This document shows, piece after piece, positions 15,721-21,734 of a stretch of 21,734 nucleotides of DNA (position 1 is the first letter of the stretch; every line of letters begins with the position of its first letter). A model generated the notes under the pieces. That model was not told the DNA's origin. It worked only from the letters and a program-made list of their open reading frames with translations, and made no database searches. The DNA is from an uncultured Pelagibacteraceae bacterium (GTDB lineage: Bacteria > Pseudomonadota > Alphaproteobacteria > Pelagibacterales > Pelagibacteraceae). Both the position numbers and the translations under genes were made by a program. The stretch is taken from positions 1-21,734 of the forward strand of contig CACIOV010000007.1 in the NCBI GenBank assembly GCA_902588335.1, given 5' to 3'.

Positions 15721-16337
15721 CATTTAGAAATGAAAAAAAAATTAGAGTAAATTCTAGCAAAATTTATGATTTAATAAATTGGATAGATAAAAATGAAGGT
15801 TTTCAACTTTTCCCAAATAGAGTTATAAATTCTATATATTTTGATACTGGCAATTTTTCAATGTATTCAGATTCTATGGAGGGAGTTTTACCTAGAAAAA
15901 AAATTCGATTGAGAAATTATAATTACAAATTTCTTTTTGATCAGAATGTTAAAAAAGAAATTAAGATATCATCGGCTGAGGGTCGTTTTAAAACCTCTCG
16001 TATAGAAAAAAATCCTTTAAATATGATGAAGCTTGGTTATATGGATCAAGATTATGGATTATGTAGTCCAGTTATAAATATTGTTTATGAGAGAAGTTAC
16101 TATAAGGTTAAAAATATTAGACTTACACTAGATCAAAAAATTATCTATAGACGAATTTATAATAGCCAAATTTCAAGTTTTTCAACATACGATAATTCAA
16201 ATGTGGTTGAGCTTAAATTTAGTTCTGAAAGCTTAAACAATTCTGTGATAAAAAATTTTCCTTTTGAATTATCCAGATTTAGCAAATATTGTAGAGGCAT
16301 AGAGTTTATAAGGAACAATTATTGCAACGAGTTATAG
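15717..16337 (+). CDS. VTC-domain polyphosphate polymerase-like protein
   Basis: 206-residue soluble protein without signal peptide, so probably cytoplasmic or membrane-associated through a partner. It has the VTC/triphosphate-tunnel layout: FRNEKKIRV at 3-11, NSIYFDT at 38-44, KKIRLRNYN at 61-69 with R64 and R66, KKEIKISSAEGRFKTSR at 79-95, VYERSYY at 123-129, VVELKFSS at 163-170 with E165 and K167, and RFSKYCRGIEF at 187-197. These basic and acidic residues correspond in pattern to those lining the tunnel of yeast Vtc4, which builds polyphosphate from ATP. It is compact compared with typical members. Its ATG overlaps the CotH stop as ATGA. Polyphosphate synthesis is inferred; other tunnel-family triphosphate chemistry is possible. 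Confidence 0.8.
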   Translation: MTFRNEKKIRVNSSKIYDLINWIDKNEGFQLFPNRVINSIYFDTGNFSMYSDSMEGVLPRKKIRLRNYNYKFLFDQNVKKEIKISSAEGRFKTSRIEKNPLNMMKLGYMDQDYGLCSPVINIVYERSYYKVKNIRLTLDQKIIYRRIYNSQISSFSTYDNSNVVELKFSSESLNNSVIKNFPFELSRFSKYCRGIEFIRNNYCNEL

Positions 16338-16360
16338 TTATTTTTTTCAAATCTATGATT

Positions 16361-16376
16361 TTTAAATTAATTTAAA
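16361..16376. repeat. 16-bp A/T palindrome between convergent operons
   Basis: TTTAAATTAATTTAAA is a perfect palindrome in the 46-bp spacer (16338-16383) between the converging VTC and SGNH genes, next to T-rich runs. It could act as a weak bidirectional terminator, but its AT-only stem is not convincing. Confidence 0.35.
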
Positions 16377-16383
16377 TTTATAA

Positions 16384-17523
16384 TTAGTCTTTGTACAATT
16401 TTAGAAAATTGTTAGCGATGAATTTGTGTCCATTTTCATTAAAATGCACATCTTCATACATATAAAATTTTTTATGTATATTTGAAAATTTTTCATTTTC
16501 TAATAAATCAAAAAAAGGCCCTACCAAATTAAAAAAATTTTTACAATTTGTGACACAAAAATCTTCCCATATTTTGACATATTTGTTTTCCTCAATGTCA
16601 TTTATCAACGTTCCTGGCCAAGGATAAACTGCAACGCTTAAACCTATTTTATTTTTCTTTAATAATTTTGATAATTTCTTCATATTTGATAATATATTTT
16701 TTACTGATTCATCGTAGGTAAAATTGTTATAATTTCTTGAATCATATGCGTAAGTCCAATTAGATCTGTTACTATTAACATCACTATCGCGTCCTTTGTA
16801 ATCAATAATATTATACTGAATTAATTTATATTTTATTTTAGAATATAATTCATAGGTAAGTCTTAGTTTAGTGCTTGTAAAATTTCTTATTTTAGTTTTT
16901 GTATCAGCGGTTCCTGATAAACAGATTGGATGAGTTTTTCGAGTGACGACAATTTCATTCTCAAGTTTGTAGCATAGCACATCATCAACAATATTACCCA
17001 AATCTAAAAAAACAATAATTTCATCAAATTTATAACCTTCGGATAATAAAGAATTAATTTTAGCATAATAAATAGAGGGGCTATACGATAGAACAGACAA
17101 GTTAGCGATTTTCTTATTTTTTATTTTTGAATTTATTAAACTCACGAATGATTTCTCATAAATATATCCGACGCCTTCAGTAAAAGAATTTCCTATAATT
17201 CCAATATCAAATTCTTTTAATTTAGTAGATAATTTTGATGGTAAAATAATTTCATCACAACTATTTCTAAAACCATTTACATCTGTACAAAAACGATAAT
17301 TTATGTATTTCCAACCAACTAATCCTTGAAAATTAGATTGAAGTTTATGATGATAAACAGGATCACCAATAATGTAAGATCGGTCAACATCCTTGTAATT
17401 GCTTCTAATAAATTTTTTATAAATATATTTTCCGAAAAATACATCAATTAAAATAAATGTTAAAAATGTTATAATTAAAAATTTTGTAAATGAAAAATTG
17501 TTTTGCATTTTAAATTTAATCAT
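16384..17523 (-). CDS. Membrane-anchored SGNH/GDSL-family hydrolase
   Basis: About 379-residue protein with an N-terminal membrane helix (FLIITFLTFILIDVFF, about 15-30 from the ATG) that would place the catalytic part in the periplasm. Block I is IIGNSFTEG with nucleophile serine (residue 113 from ATG 17523), an FLDLGNIVDD segment resembles block III, and block V is EDVHFNENGHKF with the Asp-X-X-type D and H (358 and 360). This is the SGNH esterase/acyltransferase layout of proteins that add or remove acyl groups on surface glycans. I chose ATG 17523, which overlaps the carbamoyltransferase end by 8 nt; TTG 17529 and ATG 17508 are alternatives. Substrate is not known; its place at the end of a surface-polysaccharide operon suggests glycan modification. 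Confidence 0.78.
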   Translation of the reverse strand: MIKFKMQNNFSFTKFLIITFLTFILIDVFFGKYIYKKFIRSNYKDVDRSYIIGDPVYHHKLQSNFQGLVGWKYINYRFCTDVNGFRNSCDEIILPSKLSTKLKEFDIGIIGNSFTEGVGYIYEKSFVSLINSKIKNKKIANLSVLSYSPSIYYAKINSLLSEGYKFDEIIVFLDLGNIVDDVLCYKLENEIVVTRKTHPICLSGTADTKTKIRNFTSTKLRLTYELYSKIKYKLIQYNIIDYKGRDSDVNSNRSNWTYAYDSRNYNNFTYDESVKNILSNMKKLSKLLKKNKIGLSVAVYPWPGTLINDIEENKYVKIWEDFCVTNCKNFFNLVGPFFDLLENEKFSNIHKKFYMYEDVHFNENGHKFIANNFLKLYKD

Positions 17524-19354
17524 GTTCAAATTTATTTTTATAATCTTTTAATAAATTTTGATCCTGCTTTTCCTTATATAGAATAAAATTTTCACATACC
17601 AAAATATCTAATTTTGTTCCCATGAAACATTTAAAAGCATCTTCGATGCTACATACAATAGGCTCTCCTCTTACATTAAAAGAAGTATTTACTAAAACAG
17701 GGCAACTAGTAATTTCTTTAAATTTTTTTATTAGACTATAAAATTTAGGATTAGTCTCCATGTGAACAGTTTGAATTCTTGCAGAATAGTCTACGTGCGT
17801 TACAGCAGGTATAGAAGATCTTTTTAATTTTAATTTATCTATTCCAAAGAGTTTTTGTTCGTCTTTATTCATTGATATTTGTTTATTTTTTTTTATATCA
17901 GATACTAGTAACATGTAAGGACTATCATAATTTAATTCAAACCAATCACTTAAATCTTCTCTTAAAACAGAAGGTGCAAAAGGTCTAAAACTTTCTCTAA
18001 ATTTAATCTTTAAATTTAATTCTTTTTGCATCTTATTTGATCTTGGGTCTGCTAAAATTGATCTTGCGCCTAGTGCACGTGGACCAAACTCCATTTTACC
18101 TTGGAACCATCCAATGGTTTTTTCTTTTATAAGTTCATTAGCTACTATAGATATAATATTTTTATCGTCTTCCTTTTGATAATTTGCTTTTAATGATTTT
18201 AAAGTTTTTTCTATTTCTTCATTATTAAAAGAAGGTCCTAAATATGAACCTTTCATTTCATCTTTTTTGGAAGGAATCCTTTTATTTTTAAGCTCTTGAT
18301 GCCAAAAAGCTAAAGCTGCGCCCAAAGAACCTCCTGCATCACCAGCCGCTGGCTGTATCCATAAATTTTTAAAAATATTTTTTTTTAGTATTTTACCGTT
18401 AGCTACACAGTTTAAAGCAACACCTCCAGCTAGACAAAGATTTTCACATTTTGTTTCTTGTGCCAACGCACTTGTGAGTTTTAATACAATTTCCTCGATT
18501 ACATCTTGAATTGATGCAGCGATGTCCATATGAAATTGTGTTAGTTTATCTTTTTTAGGATCTCTTACTTTTTGACCAAATAAAGATGAAAATTTTTCAT
18601 TAGTCATTGTTAAACCTGTAGCGTAATTAAAATATTTCATATTAAGTTTAAACGAACCATCTTCCTTTAAATCTACCAGCTCACTTAATATAGTTTTTTT
18701 ATATTTAGGATCACCATAAGGCGCTAATCCCATTAATTTATATTCTCCACTGTTAACTTTAAATCCAGTGTAATAAGTAAAAGCTGAATAGAGCAATCCG
18801 ATGGAGTGAGGAAAATGTATTTCCTTCAATATTTCTATTTCATTATTATTACCCAAAGCAACTGATGTTGTTGTCCATTCACCAACACCATCTAAAGTTA
18901 AAATTAAGGCCTTTTTAAATGGTGATGGGTAAAAAGCACTTGCGGCATGACTAAAGTGATGTTCAGAAAAATTAATTTTATTTATATCATTAAAATTATC
19001 ATCATGTTGTTTAAGTTTTTGGTACAAGAAATTTTTTTGAAAAAGTTTTTCTCTTAACCATAATGGCATTGATACAGCGAAAGAACCAAAACCTTTAGGA
19101 GCAAAAGCGAGATATGTTTCTAACAATCTTTCAAATTTTAAAAAGGGCTTTTCAAAAAATACGATATGGTCAATTTGATTAAGTTTTAAATTAGAGTTAT
19201 TCAAAACAAATTTTATGGCATTATAAGGATATCTAGCATCATGCTTTTTTCTAGAAAATCGCTCTTCCTGAGCTGCTGAAATTATTTTGCCGTCAATAAT
19301 TAATGCGGCCGCGCTATCATGATAAAATGCAGATATACCTAGAATTGAAGTCAT
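17516..19354 (-). CDS. NodU/SxtI-type O-carbamoyltransferase
   Basis: 612-residue carbamoyltransferase that by family transfers carbamoyl from carbamoyl phosphate to a hydroxyl through a carbamoyl-adenylate. The N-terminal Kae1/ASKHA-like domain (1 to about 350) shows ILGISAFYHDSAAALI, EERFSRKKHD at 30-39, metal-binding EHHFSHAASAF at 131-141, TLDGVGEW at 153-160, YKLMGLAPYG, and LAGGVALNC near 308-316. The C-terminal domain (about 370-595) has GWFQGKMEFGPRALGARSIL at 415-434 and NTSFNVRGEPIVCS at 556-569. The start is ATG with complement at 19352-19354; a longer reading to 19453 adds 33 residues that belong to the overlapping DUF5989 gene. It shares its first base with that gene's stop (TAATG). 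The substrate is probably a surface sugar, an inference from neighbours. Confidence 0.93.
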   Translation of the reverse strand: MTSILGISAFYHDSAAALIIDGKIISAAQEERFSRKKHDARYPYNAIKFVLNNSNLKLNQIDHIVFFEKPFLKFERLLETYLAFAPKGFGSFAVSMPLWLREKLFQKNFLYQKLKQHDDNFNDINKINFSEHHFSHAASAFYPSPFKKALILTLDGVGEWTTTSVALGNNNEIEILKEIHFPHSIGLLYSAFTYYTGFKVNSGEYKLMGLAPYGDPKYKKTILSELVDLKEDGSFKLNMKYFNYATGLTMTNEKFSSLFGQKVRDPKKDKLTQFHMDIAASIQDVIEEIVLKLTSALAQETKCENLCLAGGVALNCVANGKILKKNIFKNLWIQPAAGDAGGSLGAALAFWHQELKNKRIPSKKDEMKGSYLGPSFNNEEIEKTLKSLKANYQKEDDKNIISIVANELIKEKTIGWFQGKMEFGPRALGARSILADPRSNKMQKELNLKIKFRESFRPFAPSVLREDLSDWFELNYDSPYMLLVSDIKKNKQISMNKDEQKLFGIDKLKLKRSSIPAVTHVDYSARIQTVHMETNPKFYSLIKKFKEITSCPVLVNTSFNVRGEPIVCSIEDAFKCFMGTKLDILVCENFILYKEKQDQNLLKDYKNKFEHD

Positions 19355-19506
19355 TAGAAAATTGCATAAATGAAAGTAGCCACTGGAGAACCTTGACTTA
19401 AAACGATAATGAATCCAAACAACCCTAAAACAATCAAAATTGGAATTAACCAATATTTTTTTCTTTCTTTCAAAAATTCAAAAAATTCTCTAAAAAAACT
19501 AATCAT
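19354..19506 (-). CDS. DUF5989 (SxtK-like) 50-residue membrane peptide
   Basis: A 50-residue single-pass membrane protein: a charged N-terminus (FFREFFEFLKERKKYW) followed by a hydrophobic helix at about 19-36 and a short tail with SQGSPVATFIYAIF. The charge-rich front, one helix and the GSPVAxFIY tail match the DUF5989 family as I remember it, whose members stand beside SxtJ and NodU-like carbamoyltransferases (SxtK in saxitoxin clusters). It is placed exactly between those two genes here: its ATG shares a base with the sxtJ stop and its TAA shares a base with the carbamoyltransferase ATG. The double one-base overlap argues strongly that it is a real, co-translated gene. Its biochemical role is unknown. 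Confidence 0.85.
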   Translation of the reverse strand: MISFFREFFEFLKERKKYWLIPILIVLGLFGFIIVLSQGSPVATFIYAIF

Positions 19507-19886
19507 TAAAACTGTCTCTTCATTGAACCAAATTTTTTGTCTCTTTTTATCCAGTAAGTATTTGTTGAACTAAATTTTATCTTTAATAAATCTTTTTTAA
19601 ATAATTTTAAGAAAATTGCAATTGGAGTAATAACTACAAAATATATAATTGCCATTACAATAGGTGCGATAATTTTTCCTAAAAGTTCACCAATTTTGAT
19701 CCATATTTTATTTAAGGGTGTTAAAAGATTTGAATTTTTATAGCTTAGAAATAAAAATATTAATGAAATTATTATTGACCACCATCTTAGATTCTCGTTG
19801 TTAATAATTGGCCATATACCTATTAATAAAAATAATAGAAAAAATAGTATGCCAAATGTTCGATTTGAATTTTTTTTATTTTTCAT
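19506..19886 (-). CDS. SxtJ-family membrane protein
   Basis: 126-residue inner-membrane protein with hydrophobic segments at about 11-29, 33-50 and 68-95, then a basic C-terminal tail ending in TNTYWIKRDKKFGSMKRQF. The STNTYWIKRDK-type tail and the RTFG/IWP segments resemble SxtJ, an uncharacterised protein encoded beside SxtI carbamoyltransferase and SxtK in saxitoxin clusters and in many polysaccharide clusters without toxin. The next gene starts on the last base of its stop. GT61 lies 39 nt upstream on the same strand. A scaffold or membrane-anchoring role for the carbamoyltransferase is a guess; nothing here points to saxitoxin itself. Confidence 0.8.
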   Translation of the reverse strand: MKNKKNSNRTFGILFFLLFLLIGIWPIINNENLRWWSIIISLIFLFLSYKNSNLLTPLNKIWIKIGELLGKIIAPIVMAIIYFVVITPIAIFLKLFKKDLLKIKFSSTNTYWIKRDKKFGSMKRQF

Positions 19887-19925
19887 TTTTTTTGTATATT
19901 AAAGTATTTTTACAATCCTCTGCAT

Positions 19926-21044
19926 TTAATTTAAATTCTCAATTGTCTTTTTTAATAAATCTATCGAAACTATTATGTGGCCGGATTGATTATATTCGTA
20001 TTTACTAGGCACGCAACTTATTGACTTATGAACAAGATCATTAATTGCAGCCATATTCTCTATCATCCTTCCAGTTCTAGCGGTGCCTAGTTCAATAACT
20101 TTAGTTCCTGGCTTACAAAAACAAAGATTTGCAAAAGCAGCTCCATGTAATCCTATTATAATTTCAGCATTGTTAAAAATTTTTACCTGATCTTTAAAAT
20201 GAAAATCTTTCATAATTAAAGATTTAAAACCCTTTTTATTTAGAAAATTTTTAACTTCATCATCATTTATTACAGATCTTACATCCGGTGATTTAGCATC
20301 TTTTCTGTCTATATAAACTTTTTTAGGAAGATTTGAATAATTATTAGATTCTTTATTAATATATTTTTTTTTAAGCCACGTAGGAATCCATCTAGGCATA
20401 TTTTGTATATCATAACTAATATCTTTTGTAAGAGCGTATGGATGGTCAGTGACAAATATTTCTGAACACTGAATGTGTCTAAAAGATTTGCTTGATATGC
20501 ATTTTTCTCTAGAAATGTTTAATAAATCTAAAGTTTCTTTTTGAAACTTTTCATCTGTACTTGGTAGTAAAAAAAAATCCATTAAGTTGAGATCTTTTAT
20601 ATCTTCGAATATAGCTAATCTTGGTAACACATCAAACAACCAGTGCCAGTAATTATCATTCCCAGCTCCGCCTGTTAATAAAGATAAAACTTTACCATTT
20701 ATATTTTTTTTTATTCTGGGTGTACCTTTTTTAAAAACTATGTTTTGTTCAACTTCAACATTGTTCATAGCTTTGTTAACTTGTCTTAGTTGAAATGAAG
20801 GACCTTCGACTATAAAATTATCTAATATAATTGCCGTATCTTGAATCCTATCAGTGTACAATCTTCCATTTTTAATATTAAAAACTCTATAATTTATATT
20901 ATTTTCCTTTTTTACTGTTTGAATTTTTACTCTAGAATCTTTTTCAAAACTAATTTTCCCTTTAATACCTCCATTAAATAAGGAAAATATTTTATAAGAA
21001 AAATTTTTAAAAATATCTCGCAGTTTATTTTTTATATTTATCAA
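19926..21044 (-). CDS. Glycosyltransferase family 61 (DUF563) protein
   Basis: 372-residue capsule/LPS-type glycosyltransferase. The GT61 signatures are visible: NYWHWLFDVLPRLAIFED at 131-148, KKVYIDRKDAKSPDVRSVIN at 241-260 (the YIxR block), IIIGLHGAAFANLCFCKPGTKVIEL at 295-319 and a hydrophobic C-terminal strand. Bacterial members transfer sugars in surface polysaccharide or lipid-linked glycan synthesis; donor and acceptor cannot be predicted. No ATG exists near the N-terminus, and the in-frame TTG at 21044 (complement 21042-21044) is the only good start, with an upstream in-frame stop close behind. It starts 17 nt past the 3' end of tRNA-Met on the same strand and leads the sxtJ-DUF5989-carbamoyltransferase-SGNH set, 39 nt before sxtJ. 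Confidence 0.85.
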   Translation of the reverse strand: MINIKNKLRDIFKNFSYKIFSLFNGGIKGKISFEKDSRVKIQTVKKENNINYRVFNIKNGRLYTDRIQDTAIILDNFIVEGPSFQLRQVNKAMNNVEVEQNIVFKKGTPRIKKNINGKVLSLLTGGAGNDNYWHWLFDVLPRLAIFEDIKDLNLMDFFLLPSTDEKFQKETLDLLNISREKCISSKSFRHIQCSEIFVTDHPYALTKDISYDIQNMPRWIPTWLKKKYINKESNNYSNLPKKVYIDRKDAKSPDVRSVINDDEVKNFLNKKGFKSLIMKDFHFKDQVKIFNNAEIIIGLHGAAFANLCFCKPGTKVIELGTARTGRMIENMAAINDLVHKSISCVPSKYEYNQSGHIIVSIDLLKKTIENLN

Positions 21045-21061
21045 ATCTATTTTTTTTTAGT

Positions 21062-21138
21062 TGGTAGCGGGGAGTGGGATCGAACCACCGACCTTTGGCT
21101 TATGAGTCCAACGCTCTAACCAACTGAGCTACCCCGCC
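21062..21138 (-). tRNA. tRNA-Met (CAU, elongator type), CCA encoded
   Basis: Full 77-nt cloverleaf on the minus strand. The acceptor arm pairs GGCGGGG with CCCCGCT (the outer pair is G-U), discriminator A, encoded CCA. The D stem is GCTC/GAGC, the anticodon loop is CTCATAA with anticodon CAT, and the T arm is GGTGG/CCACT with loop TTCGATC. The anticodon stem TTGGA/GCCAA has an A-G mismatch next to the loop. It lacks the unpaired 5' end and the GGG/CCC anticodon stem of initiator tRNA. The GGCGGGGTAGCTC start looks like alphaproteobacterial elongator Met, but the same anticodon is used by lysidine-modified tRNA-Ile2, so identity is probable rather than certain. Confidence 0.9.
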
Positions 21139-21149
21139 TTATTAAATGT

Positions 21150-21178
21150 GTCGTATCATTAGTAATACAAAAATTCAA
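21150..21178 (-). promoter_or_regulatory. Possible tRNA-Met promoter
   Basis: On the minus strand TTGAAT (complement of 21173-21178) and an extended TG-A-TACGAC -10 (21150-21155 for the hexamer) are 17 bp apart. Initiation would fall about 5 nt before the mature tRNA. The -10 matches only three consensus bases. No other feature is seen in the 70-bp spacer 21139-21208. Confidence 0.3.
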
Positions 21179-21208
21179 CATTAATTCAAAATATTTATAA
21201 TCATAAAA

Positions 21209-21734
21209 TTAAATTAATTTTTTCCATTTACAAAAACTTTCACACATATCATTTAAATTAAATTTAGCTTTCCATTTTAATTGTTTCTTTGCTTTATGGA
21301 CATCAGCATAACTTACGCTTAAATCACCTTTTCTCTTTTTGGTATATTCAATTCTTATTTTAATCCTCAGAATTTTTTGAAAGCATTTAACAACATCAAG
21401 TACAGAATAACCCTTTCCCGTGCCTAAATTAATTGCATACCAACCCTTTTTATTTTCTAAAAAATTTAAAGCAGAAAGATGACCTTCAACAACATCATTT
21501 ATATGTATAAAATCTCTAATACAAGTCCCGTCTTTAGTTTTATGATTTTTCCCAAAAATTTTTAATAACTTTTTTTTATTAGAAATAACTTTGTAAATAT
21601 TTGGCACAAGATTTTTAGAATTTTTAGTAATTTCTTCACCTAACAAACCTGAGATATCTGCACCAATTGGATTGAAATATCTTAAACAAATTGCACCATA
21701 AGATTTGTTCTCTTTACAAAATTTTTTAAGATAA
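21209..21734 (-). CDS. galE: UDP-glucose 4-epimerase GalE, 5' part missing at right edge
   Basis: NAD-dependent sugar-nucleotide epimerase of the short-chain dehydrogenase family, which interconverts UDP-Glc and UDP-Gal (or the N-acetyl forms) for envelope glycans. About 174 C-terminal residues are visible; the frame stays open to the last base of the window, so the N-terminal NAD-binding half lies outside. Visible motifs are LRYFNPIGAD (substrate-binding asparagine region), SGLLGEE, LVPNIYKV, KTKDGTCIRDFIHINDVVEGHLSAL, INLGTGKGYSVLDVV and RKGDLSVSYADVHKAKKQLKWK. A TTG at 21646 would be a false internal start because the conserved RYFNPIGAD lies before it. It lies upstream of tRNA-Met on the same strand and suits the neighbouring polysaccharide genes. 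Confidence 0.9.
   Translation of the reverse strand, partial: YLKKFCKENKSYGAICLRYFNPIGADISGLLGEEITKNSKNLVPNIYKVISNKKKLLKIFGKNHKTKDGTCIRDFIHINDVVEGHLSALNFLENKKGWYAINLGTGKGYSVLDVVKCFQKILRIKIRIEYTKKRKGDLSVSYADVHKAKKQLKWKAKFNLNDMCESFCKWKKLI

Noticed and set aside
19355..19453. 33-residue N-terminal extension of the carbamoyltransferase
   Set aside because: The family begins at the ILGISAFYHD block right after ATG 19354, and the extension is an out-of-frame reading of the DUF5989 gene.
16384..21044. Saxitoxin-like toxin cluster
   Set aside because: Only the SxtI/J/K-type genes are present; no polyketide-like SxtA, amidinotransferase SxtG or other tailoring genes are seen, and the neighbours are glycan genes.
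12679..21061. Integrase, transposase, att direct repeats or a CRISPR array in the accessory block
   Set aside because: No such gene was found, and the two tRNA 3' ends share only the generic GGTTCGA of the T arm, with no second copy seen inside the block.

Overview
The window is a compact, very AT-rich bacterial chromosome segment. Spacers are short, many stop and start codons overlap (ATGA, TAATG), codons are rich in AAA/ATT/TTA, and TTG is sometimes the only available start. RpsD, CimA, GlmS, TrmJ and the tRNAs look alphaproteobacterial. Together with the streamlining, this suggests a marine Pelagibacterales (SAR11)-like organism. That placement is an inference from style and gene content, not from a database match.

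Left, 1-1805 (minus strand): a small operon runs gph-like HAD phosphatase -> LysE/RhtB amino-acid exporter -> prpB. prpB is cut by the left edge. Divergent from it, 1878-4336, lie a GlmU that consists only of the acetyltransferase half and then glmS, the UDP-GlcNAc precursor pathway. Next come a class II DAHP synthase (4409-5788) and a tightly overlapping run nadE-cysS-cimA-trmJ (5841-10252). rpsD (10298-10915) has its own strong promoter and is followed by a SAM methyltransferase and an adenine deaminase (to 12538). These are ordinary housekeeping genes. The half-length GlmU is the exception.

Right, 12602-21138: two tRNA genes, tRNA-Arg(UCU) on plus and tRNA-Met(CAU) on minus, have their 3' ends facing inward and bracket about 8.4 kb of accessory DNA. 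The plus-strand half is an overlapping three-gene operon: a DUF4956 membrane protein, a secreted CotH-like kinase fused to a beta-helix, and a VTC-type polyphosphate-polymerase-like protein. The minus-strand half is a surface-polysaccharide set: GT61 glycosyltransferase, SxtJ-like membrane protein, a 50-residue DUF5989 (SxtK-like) membrane peptide, a NodU/SxtI-type O-carbamoyltransferase, and a membrane-anchored SGNH hydrolase. The two sets converge at about 16340-16383. Beyond tRNA-Met a galE-type epimerase runs off the right edge, again consistent with envelope sugar metabolism.

The best candidates for something undescribed are the DUF4956/CotH-beta-helix/VTC operon, which looks like a polymer synthesis, export and surface-modification unit, and the compact carbamoylation module next to it.
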